From assembly GCA_900466875.1 (NCBI GenBank), contig UBNQ01000003.1:88155-152154 (forward strand): a stretch of DNA of 64,000 nucleotides, in the 5' to 3' direction. A program made the translations under genes and the position numbers. The stretch is from Hyphomicrobiales bacterium. Lineage in GTDB: Bacteria; Pseudomonadota; Alphaproteobacteria; Rhizobiales; Rhizobiaceae. Below the pieces are notes generated by a model that was not told the DNA's origin, searched no databases, and worked only from the letters and a program-made list of their open reading frames with translations. Below are positions 46,551 to 55,901 of this stretch, one piece after another (within the stretch, counting starts at the first letter, position 1; each line of letters begins with the position of its first letter).

Positions 46551-48512
46551 TCAGGGCCGTCCGCTGTCCGAATGCACGATGCGCGGGCGGCTGGGCTCCC
46601 ACAGCCTCACACCATCACGTCCGTCTCGCTTGGCAGCATAAAGGGCCTCGTCGGCCCGTGCGATCAGGCGCACCGCATCCGTCGGAATGGAACCGCGCCC
46701 AAGGCTTGCAACACCGATGCTGACAGTCACGATCCCCTTGTCGCTACCCGTATGGGGAATGCGCAGACTGCGCAGCCGCTCGCAGAACTCTTCCGCGATA
46801 ATGACCGCAGCCTTTTCGTCGGCATCCGGCAAGATAAGCGCCAACTCTTCGCCGCCATAACGGGCGGCCCGGTCATCGGTCCGGCGGGCCGTGGCACGAA
46901 GGCAATCGGCAACCGTCTTGAGGCAGGAATCACCTGCGCCATGGCCGTAGGTATCGTTGAAGCGCTTGAAGTAATCGACGTCGATCATCAGCAGGGCAAG
47001 CGAGCTGTCGCCACGCTCCACCCGGTCAAGCTCCTCGACCATGACGGCATCGAAGGCGCGTCGGTTGAGAAGTCCGGTGAGGCTGTCGGTCTCGGCCAGC
47101 ACGGACAGCCGGTCATTCAGGTTCTGCAGCTCCAGCTCATGCTGCTTGGCGGCCGTGATGTCGGAGCAGATGACGAAGCAGGCCCCTTCCGGGGTCGGGC
47201 GCGTGCGCGATTCAATCCAGCGGCCATCGGCGAGCGGAAACTGCACGGTGCCCCCCTGCCTCAACCTTACAAGCGCGGTATCCACCCATTCGGCCACCCG
47301 TTCCTGCGGTATCCCGACCAGTTCGCCACGGGCGATCGAGGCATAAAGAATGGCGGCAGCCGGTGTACCCGGAACGCGCAAATCCGCGGTGATGGAAAAC
47401 ATCGCACGATAGCGCTCATTGCAGAAGACCAGCGTGAGGTCCTTGTCGAACATCACGAGACCGTCGGAAATGCTGGACAGCGCCTCGGCCGCACGCCGAT
47501 CGCTCTGGGTCAGGGCAGCCTCCAGCAGCTTCTTGTCGGTCGTGTCGCGGCTGTGAGTGATCAGCCCGATAATATTGCCGCCGGGATCGGTGAACGGCGC
47601 CTTGAGGGTCGACAGATAGGTTTTGTTGCCATCCATCCGCGCAAGCATCTGTTCCTCGACGATCGGGCTTCCAGCCTTCAGCGCCTTTTCCTCATCCGCC
47701 TGGAAAGCGGTCGCCACTTCCGGGCAGAAGAAGTCAAAATCCGTCTTGCCGATCAGCGCATCGGCATTGTCCGCCTGCATCAGGGCCGCGGTTGCGGGAT
47801 TGGCCATGATGAACCGCCCTTCGCGATCCTTCACGTTCAGCGCTTCCGGCAGGCTGTCGATGACGTGGCGGTACATGTGGTTGCGCGCCTCCGTCTCTCT
47901 CCGCCTGATCTCGTTGGAAAGCGCCACGCACGCCATCAGGGTCGAAACGAAGAGGAACGTCATGTAAGGCAGACGGATCTGCGGACCGGTATCGATATCC
48001 TGATACAAGGCATAAATAAAACCCGGAGCCATGGCGCCGATGGCCATGACGAGTGAAAACAGCACGTTCGCTTTCAGCGTCGGCGCTTCCTTCACTTTCA
48101 GACGCCAGCCGATAAGCCCGGCCGCGCAAGCGAACCCAATTCCGACCAGGCCGATAGTGGCCCCCGCGCCACCGAGATAAAGACGGAAGACGGCGGCGAT
48201 GAGCGCAGTGACAAGACCTGCAATCGGCCCGCCGATGAAGGCGGCCGTTCCAATCATCGTCATCCTGAGATCGATGAAGAAGCCCTGACTGAGCTGGAAG
48301 GGGATCAGCATCACGCCGATCGAGCCGAGCCCAAACAGAAGCCCGAACGCATAACCCTGAATGGATCCATTTTGGGCAAGGGCCGGCAGACGAATATTGG
48401 ACCAAAGCGAAATGACCAGTGCCACCACCGCCATATTCGCAAGCAATCCAACCCAGAGACTGTTCAAATCTTCAACCCTCGCGCCAACATCATGCTGACC
48501 GTTTCCTGACAT
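46551..48512 (-). CDS. Membrane diguanylate cyclase with LytS-type sensor and PAS domains
   Basis: A 653-residue protein. Six or so helices at the N-terminus resemble the 5TM LytS sensor (FIGGPIAGLVTALIAAVFRL). Two PAS domains follow (RHVIDSLPEALNVKDREG; ALSSISDGLVMFDKDLTL). The GGDEF domain (LTGLLNRRAFDAVMVEEL, FKRFNDTYGHGAGDSCL) has the active-site variant RYGGEELALIL, with Leu in place of the last Phe. Probably makes c-di-GMP in response to a small ligand or cell-wall cue. No EAL domain. Confidence 0.88.
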   Translation of the reverse strand: MSGNGQHDVGARVEDLNSLWVGLLANMAVVALVISLWSNIRLPALAQNGSIQGYAFGLLFGLGSIGVMLIPFQLSQGFFIDLRMTMIGTAAFIGGPIAGLVTALIAAVFRLYLGGAGATIGLVGIGFACAAGLIGWRLKVKEAPTLKANVLFSLVMAIGAMAPGFIYALYQDIDTGPQIRLPYMTFLFVSTLMACVALSNEIRRRETEARNHMYRHVIDSLPEALNVKDREGRFIMANPATAALMQADNADALIGKTDFDFFCPEVATAFQADEEKALKAGSPIVEEQMLARMDGNKTYLSTLKAPFTDPGGNIIGLITHSRDTTDKKLLEAALTQSDRRAAEALSSISDGLVMFDKDLTLVFCNERYRAMFSITADLRVPGTPAAAILYASIARGELVGIPQERVAEWVDTALVRLRQGGTVQFPLADGRWIESRTRPTPEGACFVICSDITAAKQHELELQNLNDRLSVLAETDSLTGLLNRRAFDAVMVEELDRVERGDSSLALLMIDVDYFKRFNDTYGHGAGDSCLKTVADCLRATARRTDDRAARYGGEELALILPDADEKAAVIIAEEFCERLRSLRIPHTGSDKGIVTVSIGVASLGRGSIPTDAVRLIARADEALYAAKRDGRDGVRLWEPSRPRIVHSDSGRP

Positions 48513-48676
48513 TGTACGGTTTCGCACATAAGGTTGGATTAGCGGAGATCGACGCCGGGGGGAAAAGCTTTCACCAGAGTTAACAGAATCTTGCTCAGAA
48601 AACTGTCGAAGCCTTCACTTCAGCCTTGATGACAGGCTGGCCGCGAGCGGCATTGCCACTCGCGGATCGCAGAAGT

Positions 48677-50101
48677 TCAATTTCCGTAACCGACGACGCT
48701 CTTGATCTCGAGAAAATCGTGAATGCCCCAGTCGGCATATTCACGGCCGTTGCCGGACTGCTTGTAGCCGCCGAAAGAGGAAAACAGATCCCATTCGGGA
48801 TAGTTGAGGTAAACCGACCCGGCCCTCAGCAGAGGCGCGATCTTCCTCGCGTGCTCCGGTTTTCCCTGCACATAGGCTGCTAGACCGTAAGGCGTGTCAT
48901 TGGCAATCTCGACCGCCTGCTCCTCGCTGTCATAGGGCAGGATGGAGAGAACGGGGCCAAAGATTTCCTCCCGCGCGATCGTCATGTCGTTGATGACATT
49001 GCCGAACACGGTCGGGCGGATGTAATAGCCGCGATTGAGATTTTCCGGCCGCCCCGGACCGCCGGTCACCAGCGTCGCACCTTCCGAAATACCTGCCTCG
49101 ATCAGCCGCTGAATCTTGTCGAACTGCACCTTGCTGACGACCGGACCGAGATTGACGCCATCAGCCTGCGGATCGCCGGTAACAAGCTTTTCGGCAGCTT
49201 CCTTTGCCACCACAAGGGCTTCGTCATGCCGGTCGCGCGGCACCAGCATGCGCGTCGGCGCATCGCAGGACTGGCCGGAATTGCCAAAGCAGCCCGTTAC
49301 GCCATCGGCCACGGCCTGTTTGAGATCCGCATCCGGCAGGATGATATTGGCCGATTTTCCGCCAAGCTCCTGCGCCACGCGCTTGACCGTATCGGCTGCC
49401 GTCTTCGCAACGATGATGCCGGCGCGGGTGGAGCCGGTAAACGACACCATGTCGACATCCGGATGGCCGGCCATCACCTGGCCGACATCTGGTCCCGTGC
49501 CGTTGATCATGTTGAACACACCCTTGGGCACGCCCGCCGCTTCCATCACTTCAGCAAAGATGATGCCGGAGATCGGTGCGATTTCCGACGGCTTCAGCAC
49601 CATCGTGCAGCCGGTCGCGATCGCCGGCCCGACCTTGCAGGTGATCTGGTTGAGCGGCCAGTTCCAAGGAGTGATCAGCGCCACGACGCCGATCGGCTCC
49701 TTGACGATCCGCGTCGTGCCGCGGTCCTCGGTGAACTTGTAGGTTTCAAGCGCCGTGATCGTCGCGCTCAGATGACCATGGCCGGCTGCGACCTGGCTGT
49801 CGCGGGCGAATGCGATCGGCGCGCCCATTTCCCGGCTGACCGCCTGGGCGATATCCTCGGCACGTTTTTCGTATTCCCAGAGTATCCGCTTCAAAAGCGT
49901 CAGGCGCTCGGCCTGCGTCGATCTGGAGAAGGCTGGAAACGCAGCCTTGGCGGCCGCGACGGCCTTGTCGACATCCGCCTTTGAGCCGACCGCGATCTGC
50001 GTGAAGGGTTCTTCCGTAGACGGATCGATCACATCGAGTGCGACGGGGAACACCGGCTCCACCCATTCGCCATTGATGAAGAATTTCAGGTGATTGCTCA
50101 T
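48677..50101 (-). CDS. Aldehyde dehydrogenase family protein
   Basis: A 474-residue NAD(P)-dependent enzyme. The catalytic cysteine is in GNSGQSCDAPTRM and the general base glutamate in AQELGGKSANIILP. Coenzyme binding is shown by ALITPWNWPLNQITCKVGPA and SFTGSTRAG. It has no close operon partner but precedes an MhqD-type esterase on the same strand. Substrate unknown; several classes fit equally well. Confidence 0.88.
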   Translation of the reverse strand: MSNHLKFFINGEWVEPVFPVALDVIDPSTEEPFTQIAVGSKADVDKAVAAAKAAFPAFSRSTQAERLTLLKRILWEYEKRAEDIAQAVSREMGAPIAFARDSQVAAGHGHLSATITALETYKFTEDRGTTRIVKEPIGVVALITPWNWPLNQITCKVGPAIATGCTMVLKPSEIAPISGIIFAEVMEAAGVPKGVFNMINGTGPDVGQVMAGHPDVDMVSFTGSTRAGIIVAKTAADTVKRVAQELGGKSANIILPDADLKQAVADGVTGCFGNSGQSCDAPTRMLVPRDRHDEALVVAKEAAEKLVTGDPQADGVNLGPVVSKVQFDKIQRLIEAGISEGATLVTGGPGRPENLNRGYYIRPTVFGNVINDMTIAREEIFGPVLSILPYDSEEQAVEIANDTPYGLAAYVQGKPEHARKIAPLLRAGSVYLNYPEWDLFSSFGGYKQSGNGREYADWGIHDFLEIKSVVGYGN

Positions 50102-50202
50102 GCCGTCCTCCGGGCTTGCGCGCTATGATGGCGGCACTATCTGCCAACATCATGCACTTCCGCAAGCCCGACGGGGGCAGATCGCAAAATCAGCCCTGCC
50201 GG

Positions 50203-50823
50203 CTACCCCTGTCCGCCATAGGGGGCGAGAAAAGTCTTGATCGCTTCGATCTCGTTCGGCCGGATCTCATGCCCGCCCGCATGCCAGTCGAGCGTCACCG
50301 TATCGCCCTGCCGCTTGAAATAGTCGGCAAGCTCAAGCGTCATCGGCACCGGGCAGATCGGATCACGCTCACCGGCGGTAATCAGCACATGCGCCGTCTC
50401 GTCCGCCTTGCGCTCGGTCGGCTGGAACGGGATCAGCGGATGCATCATCACACCGGCTTCGAACAGGCCGGGTTTCTCGATCATGATATTGGCGAGAATA
50501 TTCGCGCCATTGGAAAAGCCGAGACCCAGCACGGTCGAGGACTCGTAGCGTTCGCGGTTGGCGGCGATGAACTCGCCCATGCGTTCTGTGGCACGGGCAA
50601 GGTCGTCGCAATCATAGACGCCCTCCGCTTTGCGCCGGAAAAAGCGCGCCGCACCGTGTTCGGATACGTCACCACGCGGCGAAACCACGGTCGCCCCCGG
50701 CAGAAGACGGCTGGCGAAATCGAAGAACTGGTTCTCGTCGCCGCCCGTGCCGTGAAAGGTGAACAGGATCGGCGATCCGGGCGCACCGGGACGCACCCGG
50801 TGAAGATAACTGTCGTAACTCAT
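50203..50823 (-). CDS. Alpha/beta hydrolase (phospholipase/carboxylesterase, MhqD-like)
   Basis: A 206-residue serine hydrolase. The triad is visible: nucleophile in LGLGFSNGANIL, Asp in ITAGERDPICP and His in WHAGGHEIRPNE. The oxyanion region reads FTFHGTGGDENQF. It lies 54 bases after the ring-cleaving dioxygenase, the same pairing as mhqO-mhqD, which handles hydroquinones in Bacillus. Quinone metabolism is inferred from context. Confidence 0.85.
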   Translation of the reverse strand: MSYDSYLHRVRPGAPGSPILFTFHGTGGDENQFFDFASRLLPGATVVSPRGDVSEHGAARFFRRKAEGVYDCDDLARATERMGEFIAANRERYESSTVLGLGFSNGANILANIMIEKPGLFEAGVMMHPLIPFQPTERKADETAHVLITAGERDPICPVPMTLELADYFKRQGDTVTLDWHAGGHEIRPNEIEAIKTFLAPYGGQG

Positions 50824-50877
50824 TGAAATCTCCTGAATGAAGATGGCAAGGCAACGAGGCCCTGCCCTGAAACAACC

Positions 50878-51807
50878 TTAGGCAATCGGCTCCAGGCGCT
50901 CTTCGAGCGACCTGCGCAGATGCTCATGCTGTGTCGGCAGTTTCAGCGCCTGGCCGAGATGCGCGGTATCCTCGTCGCGGTCGAAGCCCGGCTCATTCGT
51001 GGCGATCTCGAACAGAACGCCGCCCGGCGTGCGAAAATAGATCGCCCAGAAATAATCGCGGTCGATCACCGGCGTGACCTGATAGCCCGTATCCATCAGC
51101 GCCTTGCGGACTTCGAGCTGCTTTGCCCGGTTTTCGGCCGCAAAAGCAATGTGATGCACGGAACCGGCGCCAAGGCGGGCGCTCGAAATATTCGGCATCG
51201 TCTCGACATCGATGAAGTCCGCACCATTGCCGCCGGGAATGCCGAAGCGGGTGACACCATCCTTGGCATCGACCCGTTCATAGCCCATGAACTTCAGCAG
51301 TTCGGCGGTGGAGCCTTCGTCGCGAAGCCGCATGGAAGCGGAGTGGAAACCACGGATCGCCTCTTCCGCACCGACGCCATTGCCTGTCCATGGAGCGCGA
51401 TTGTCATCCTTCACCTCGACCAGCGCAAAACCATCGCCATCGGGACCGGCAAAATGCAGGCGCTTTTCACCGAAGGCTTCATCGGCTTTCAACCCATCGG
51501 CACCCAATTTTGTCAGCCGGTCCGTCCAGTAACCGATCGAGCCCTGCGGCACGGAGAAGACGGTCGTGCCCACTTCGCCGGTACCGGGACGGCCCTGCGC
51601 GATATGCGGGAACGGAAAATAGGTCATCACCGAACCGGGCGTGCCGACTTCGTCGCCGTAATAGAGATGGTAGACATCCGGCGCATCGAAATTGACGGTC
51701 TTCTTGACGCGGCGAAGGCCAAGCGTATCGGTGAAGAATTTGTTGTTGGTGGAAGCACTCGCGGCCATCGACGTGACGTGGTGCAGGCCCTTGATCTGGG
51801 TAAGCAT
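50878..51807 (-). CDS. Ring-cleaving dioxygenase of the VOC superfamily (MhqO-like)
   Basis: A 309-residue protein with two VOC half-domains. The metal-binding pattern is shown by IKGLHHVTSMAASA (His near residue 9), GSVHHIAFAAENRA and GGVLFEIATNEPGF. DRDYFWAIYFRTP is typical of MhqO/CatE-like hydroquinone dioxygenases. The start at MLTQIKGLHHV is preferred over an ATG 15 codons upstream (51855) and a GTG at 51900. It is the first gene of a two-gene unit with the esterase. Confidence 0.85.
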   Translation of the reverse strand: MLTQIKGLHHVTSMAASASTNNKFFTDTLGLRRVKKTVNFDAPDVYHLYYGDEVGTPGSVMTYFPFPHIAQGRPGTGEVGTTVFSVPQGSIGYWTDRLTKLGADGLKADEAFGEKRLHFAGPDGDGFALVEVKDDNRAPWTGNGVGAEEAIRGFHSASMRLRDEGSTAELLKFMGYERVDAKDGVTRFGIPGGNGADFIDVETMPNISSARLGAGSVHHIAFAAENRAKQLEVRKALMDTGYQVTPVIDRDYFWAIYFRTPGGVLFEIATNEPGFDRDEDTAHLGQALKLPTQHEHLRRSLEERLEPIA

Positions 51808-51950
51808 GTCAAACCCCTTGTTCCTTCGGGACCGCCCATGCGGCCCGCTGTTCATGGGGTGATATTTGGTCGATCTGGCCCGGCTTGGATAGACGAACAC
51901 ATCCGAACGGATTGTTCGCTTTTAGTTGACGCCAAGCCGACAGCGTTCAC

Positions 51951-52646
51951 CTATTGAACGTCTTCCGGCAAACACCAGTCGATCGGGTCTTTACCGATCG
52001 ATTGCAGGTATTCGTTCGTCGTGGAAAACGGTCGCGAGCCGAGAAAGCCGTTATGTGCCGATAGCGGCGACGGATGCGCCGACTTCAGCACCAGATGCCG
52101 TTCCTGATCGACAAAGGCCGCCTTCTTCTGCGCGTAGGAGCCCCAGAGAATGAAGACGATGCCGTCGCATTCGTCATTTACCGTACGGATCACCGCATCG
52201 GTGAACTTCTCCCAACCCTGCCCCTGATGCGCCGCCGCCTTGCCCTCTTCCACCGTCAGCACGCTGTTCAGGAGCAGTACGCCCTGCTCCGCCCAGCTTT
52301 CGAGAAAGCCGTGCTTTGCCGGAGGGATATCGAGATCGGCCTGCATTTCCTTGTAGATATTGACGAGCGATGGCGGGGTCTTCACGCCGGGCTGGACGGA
52401 GAAGCACAGGCCATGCGCCTGGCCGAACCCGTGATACGGGTCCTGGCCAAGGATCACGACCTTCACCTCGTCGAGCGGGGTAAGGTCGAGTGCTCGAAAA
52501 TACTCCGAACCCTTTGGGAAGATTCGCTTTCCCGCCTGCTTTTCAGCGACGAGAAAGCGCTTGAGATCGGCCATGTAGGGATCCGCGAATTCGCCCTCCA
52601 GAGCGAATTTCCAGCTTTCCTCCAGCTTGATCTCACCATCCGCCAT
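51951..52646 (-). CDS. ung: Uracil-DNA glycosylase, family 1
   Basis: A 231-residue base-excision repair enzyme. The water-activating motif is [14 protein letters not shown] and the substrate loop is [20 protein letters not shown] is also conserved. It removes uracil from DNA. ATG at 52646 is chosen; a GTG three codons earlier is possible. It is followed closely by other minus-strand genes of unrelated function. Confidence 0.95.
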   Translation of the reverse strand: MADGEIKLEESWKFALEGEFADPYMADLKRFLVAEKQAGKRIFPKGSEYFRALDLTPLDEVKVVILGQDPYHGFGQAHGLCFSVQPGVKTPPSLVNIYKEMQADLDIPPAKHGFLESWAEQGVLLLNSVLTVEEGKAAAHQGQGWEKFTDAVIRTVNDECDGIVFILWGSYAQKKAAFVDQERHLVLKSAHPSPLSAHNGFLGSRPFSTTNEYLQSIGKDPIDWCLPEDVQ

Positions 52647-52672
52647 GCCATTCACCCTTTACTGAAACCGCC

Positions 52673-53068
52673 TTACTGGAAACGACCAGCGCGCTGGATG
52701 ACTTCCGTCTTGTAGCCATCCGGATCCGTCACGAAGAAGAACTTTGCGAACGGCTTGCCCTCATGCGGCATCTCGACGAGCTTGCCGACGGTCAGCCCCA
52801 GATCGGTAAAGCGCTTGTATTCGGCTTCGATATCCTCGACCGTCACCGCCAGATGGCCGTAACCATTGCCGAGATCGTAAGGCTCTGTGCGGCCGGCATT
52901 GACAGTCAGCTCCAGCTCGAACCCGGTTTCCGGGTTCGAGAGATAGATCAGCGTGAACCCGTCGAAGGGCACGCGGCTGGCGACTTTCAGACCAAAGGCC
53001 TTGTCGTAGAAATCGACCGACCGCGCCTCTTCGAGCACGCGGATCATCGAATGAACCAGTTTGGCCAT
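52673..53068 (-). CDS. VOC-family protein, lactoylglutathione lyase-like
   Basis: A 131-residue single VOC-repeat pair. HSMIRVLEEARSVDFYDKAFG is the usual glyoxalase start. Metal ligands appear in MIRV and FELELTVN, with GYGHLAVTVEDI and DGYKTEVIQR after them. The sequence resembles glyoxalase I, though DFYDKAFG lacks some features of verified GloA. It is 12 bases downstream of galE, same strand, so the two may be co-transcribed. Confidence 0.82.
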   Translation of the reverse strand: MAKLVHSMIRVLEEARSVDFYDKAFGLKVASRVPFDGFTLIYLSNPETGFELELTVNAGRTEPYDLGNGYGHLAVTVEDIEAEYKRFTDLGLTVGKLVEMPHEGKPFAKFFFVTDPDGYKTEVIQRAGRFQ

Positions 53069-53080
53069 GAACAGTCTTCC

Positions 53081-54070
53081 TTACTGCATCACGTGGTTCG
53101 ACCGGGAATGCCAGGCCCACGCGGACTTGATGATATCGGCCAGCGAATATTGCGGCTCCCAGCCGAGCACTTCGCGCGCCTTGTCATTGTTGGCGACAAG
53201 CGATGTGGAATCGCCTTCGCGACGGCCGACATATTCCACCGGGAAGGGTTTGCCGGACACATCCGAAATCGCGCCGAGCAATTCCTTCACCGTCGTTCCA
53301 GTGCCGGTGCCCAGGTTGAGTTCGACCATCTCGCCGCCGGCAAGAAGGTAATCGACGGCGCGAACATGCGCATCGGCCAGGTCGAGAACGTGGATATAGT
53401 CGCGCACGCAGGTGCCGTCGCGCGTGTCATAGTCATCGCCAAAGACCTTGAAACCCTGACGGCGGCCGAGCGCTGCCTCGATCGCGAGCGGGATGGCGTG
53501 GGTTTCCGGCGTATGCCATTCACCGATCCGCCCCTCGAAATCGGCACCGGCGGCGTTGAAATAACGCAGCATCACCGACTTCAGGCCCATATACTGGCCG
53601 TAATCCTTCAGCGCCTGCTCGATGATGTATTTCGTGCGGCCGTAAGGGTTGATCGGTGCCTGTCCGTGGGTTTCGTCCATCGGCACCTGAACCGGCAGGC
53701 CATAGGTCGCGCAGGTCGAAGAAAAGACGAAAGCCTTCACGCCAGCCTTCATCGCGGCCGACATCAGCGTCAGCGCGCCGACCACATTGTTGTCGTAAAA
53801 TCCGACCGGGTTCTTGACAGACTCACCCACCTCGATCAGCGCGGCGAAGTGGAGAACCGCTTCCGGCTTGTGCTTGGCAAACACTTCATCCAGACGGTCA
53901 TGGTCACGGATATCGCCCTCTTCGAGCTCGCCCCAACGGACGAATTCCGCATGCCCATTCGAAAGATTGTCGAAAACGACGGGTTCGTAACCCCGCTCCG
54001 CCAGCACCAGACACGTATGGGATCCGATATAACCGGCACCACCCACCACAAGCACTTTCTTCTTCGACAT
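53081..54070 (-). CDS. galE: UDP-glucose 4-epimerase GalE
   Basis: A 329-residue SDR enzyme that interconverts UDP-glucose and UDP-galactose for surface polysaccharides. The NAD motif is VVGGAGYIGSHTCL. The catalytic Y-x-x-x-K is NPYGRTKYIIEQ, and FSSTCATYG carries the serine. The start at MSKKKVLVV is chosen; an adjacent ATG one codon earlier and one 20 codons earlier are weaker. Rhizobial GalE affects exopolysaccharide and lipopolysaccharide. Confidence 0.95.
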   Translation of the reverse strand: MSKKKVLVVGGAGYIGSHTCLVLAERGYEPVVFDNLSNGHAEFVRWGELEEGDIRDHDRLDEVFAKHKPEAVLHFAALIEVGESVKNPVGFYDNNVVGALTLMSAAMKAGVKAFVFSSTCATYGLPVQVPMDETHGQAPINPYGRTKYIIEQALKDYGQYMGLKSVMLRYFNAAGADFEGRIGEWHTPETHAIPLAIEAALGRRQGFKVFGDDYDTRDGTCVRDYIHVLDLADAHVRAVDYLLAGGEMVELNLGTGTGTTVKELLGAISDVSGKPFPVEYVGRREGDSTSLVANNDKAREVLGWEPQYSLADIIKSAWAWHSRSNHVMQ

Positions 54071-54187
54071 CATGTCCTCAAAGGTTGTTGAAGCCGGCGG
54101 CACTATAACGGGCGCTTTGTGAAAAGCCACCCGTCAGATATTGCATCGCAAACTTGAAAAACATAGCACTCAGTGCTACCTTAAATC

Positions 54188-54419
54188 ATGAACGCTCGCA
54201 TCTTTAAAACCGCCTAGTTTGCGAAGGCTGCCAGAAAGGCACGCATCAGCGATGATGCGCTTCGCATGGCGATCAAGCAAGTTGAACAAGGCCAGGCTGA
54301 CGATCTCGGTGGCGGCATTTTCAAGAAGCGGCTCGATCATAATTGTATAGTCGAAAGGCACAGACCTTGAAAACGAACTCCAGAGCGGCGCATTGAAGGA
54401 GATCGGCGATGGCGACTAA
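54188..54419 (+). pseudogene. Broken RelE/HigB-type toxin gene (PF06296-like)
   Basis: Translation from ATG 54188 gives MNARIFKTA, an amber stop at codon 10 (54215-54217), then FAKAARKARISDDALRMAI and GQADDLGGGIFKKRLD in the same frame. These match the N-terminal half of PF06296-type toxins. The frame ends at 54368. In another frame the end ELQSGALKEIGDGD stops at 54417-54419, overlapping the antitoxin start by 11 bases, as expected for an intact toxin C-terminus. The middle of the gene (roughly 100 bases) is missing. The toxin cannot be made in full. Confidence 0.7.
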
Positions 54420-54732
54420 AAAAGCTTTCAAGAGCGAAGCTTTCGAGGCAATACATAGCGCCGTCGAGGATATGTATAATGCCGGCACGATCGACAAGCG
54501 GACGCTGCGCACTTTCGACGAAACGTGCCTGACTGTCCCAGTGGAATTATCCCCGCATGAAATCAAACGCCTGCGAGAAGAAAATCGCCTCAGCCAGCCC
54601 GTCTTTGCTCGATACATGAACACGAGCGAGTCCACCGTGCAGAAGTGGGAGAGCGGCGCCAAACGCCCTAGCGGCCCCGCCTTGAAGCTTCTGGATATCG
54701 TGCGAAAACATGGACTTCAGGTCCTCTCCTGA
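54409..54732 (+). CDS. Antitoxin, HTH (HigA/Xre-type)
   Basis: A 107-residue DNA-binding antitoxin. The helix-turn-helix is LREENRLSQPVFARYMNTSE, followed by TVQKWESGAKRPSGPALKL, the pattern of HigA-like antitoxins paired with RelE/HigB toxins. The N-terminal 40 residues would bind the toxin. Its start overlaps the remnant of the toxin gene. With the toxin broken, it may survive as an autonomous repressor. The frame is intact. Confidence 0.88.
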   Translation: MATKKAFKSEAFEAIHSAVEDMYNAGTIDKRTLRTFDETCLTVPVELSPHEIKRLREENRLSQPVFARYMNTSESTVQKWESGAKRPSGPALKLLDIVRKHGLQVLS

Positions 54733-54752
54733 TTCATTTCCCGAAAGTCTTC

Positions 54753-55109
54753 ATGCGTTACGTCTTTCTCTGTCTCGGCTGGTTCTTCGTGGCGCTCGGC
54801 GTGGTCGGTGCCTTTCTGCCTGTCTTGCCGACGACGCCATTCCTGCTGCTGGCCGTTGCCTGTTTCGCCCGCTCGTCGCCAAGGCTGGAAGCATGGCTGC
54901 TGAACCACAAGACATTCGGCCCGCCATTGAAGAACTGGCGCGAACGCGGCGCGATTTCACGCCGTGCAAAAATCACGGCGATCTCGCTGATGGCACTCAG
55001 CTACACGGTTTTCTGGTTCGGCTCGCACCCGTCCGCCTGGCTCGCGCTTCTCGTGGCAGTCTTCATGATCGGACCGGCGATCTTCATGCTCACAAGGCCG
55101 AGTGAATAA
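54753..55109 (+). CDS. YbaN/DUF454 family inner-membrane protein
   Basis: A 118-residue protein with three hydrophobic segments. The N-terminal signature FLCLGWFFVALGVVGAFLP and LPTTPFLLLAVACFARSSP define DUF454 (YbaN). RAKITAISLMALSY lies between the last two helices. Function is not established. It begins 20 bases after the antitoxin stop and is convergent with hmuV. Confidence 0.9.
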   Translation: MRYVFLCLGWFFVALGVVGAFLPVLPTTPFLLLAVACFARSSPRLEAWLLNHKTFGPPLKNWRERGAISRRAKITAISLMALSYTVFWFGSHPSAWLALLVAVFMIGPAIFMLTRPSE

Positions 55110-55118
55110 ACGCGAAGA

Positions 55119-55901
55119 TCAGCGATTGCGCGACTGCGGCAAGATGTAGGGGATATGCGCGGCCGGCACGCGCCCGACGGCACCGGCAATGCCGTAGACC
55201 GACGCAATCATCTCGTCGCTCACCGTCTCGTGGCATGCGCCTTCGGCAACCACGCGGCCGTGATGTAGGACAACCAGATGATCGGCGAACTCCGCCGCCA
55301 GATTGAGGTCGTGCAGGATGGCGAGCACCATGCCGCCGGCCGATGCGAAATCGCGCGCGGTTTCCAGCACGGAAATCTGATGGCCGAGATCGAGGCTTGC
55401 CGTCGGCTCGTCAAGGAAAAGCGCCCTCGGCACGCCGTCGACGACCGGCTGCGGCACCTGCGCCAGCGCCCGGGCAAACTGCACCCGTTGCTGCTCCCCG
55501 CCCGACATGGACGGATAGGGACGGCTTTCGAAGCCGCGCAAGCCCACCCGCGACAAAGCCTTGCGCGCCTCCTCGTTGGGATTGAGCGCGCCATGCGCAA
55601 CCGCACCCATGCGGGCGATTTCGAGCGCCGTGAACGGGAAGGCAAGCTGCGTCGCCTGCGGTAGCACGGCCCGGCGTTTGGCAAGATCGGCCGGCTGGCA
55701 CAGATCGACGCTGGTACCGTAATAGGAGACGAGACCGCTGTCCGGCTTCATCTCGCCCGACAGGACCTTCATCAGCGTCGACTTGCCGGCGCCGTTCGGG
55801 CCAATCACAACGGTAAACTGGCCGGGCTTCAGCGCGATATCGATACTGTCGATCAGCTTGCGGCCCGAACGGCTGACGGTAACCTTGTCTGCAATGATCA
55901 T
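55119..55901 (-). CDS. hmuV: Haem ABC transporter ATPase HmuV
   Basis: A 260-residue ATPase. Walker A is GPNGAGKST, the signature SMSGGEQQRVQFAR, and Walker B RALFLDEPTASLDL. It powers haem import across the inner membrane. It overlaps hmuU by four bases (ATGA) and closes the hmuTUV operon. FecE-like siderophore ATPases are similar, but the haem context favours HmuV. Confidence 0.9.
   Translation of the reverse strand: MIIADKVTVSRSGRKLIDSIDIALKPGQFTVVIGPNGAGKSTLMKVLSGEMKPDSGLVSYYGTSVDLCQPADLAKRRAVLPQATQLAFPFTALEIARMGAVAHGALNPNEEARKALSRVGLRGFESRPYPSMSGGEQQRVQFARALAQVPQPVVDGVPRALFLDEPTASLDLGHQISVLETARDFASAGGMVLAILHDLNLAAEFADHLVVLHHGRVVAEGACHETVSDEMIASVYGIAGAVGRVPAAHIPYILPQSRNR

Noticed and set aside
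54176..54361. Minus-strand 61-residue ORF over the toxin remnant
   Set aside because: It is antisense to traceable toxin sequence and has no features of its own.
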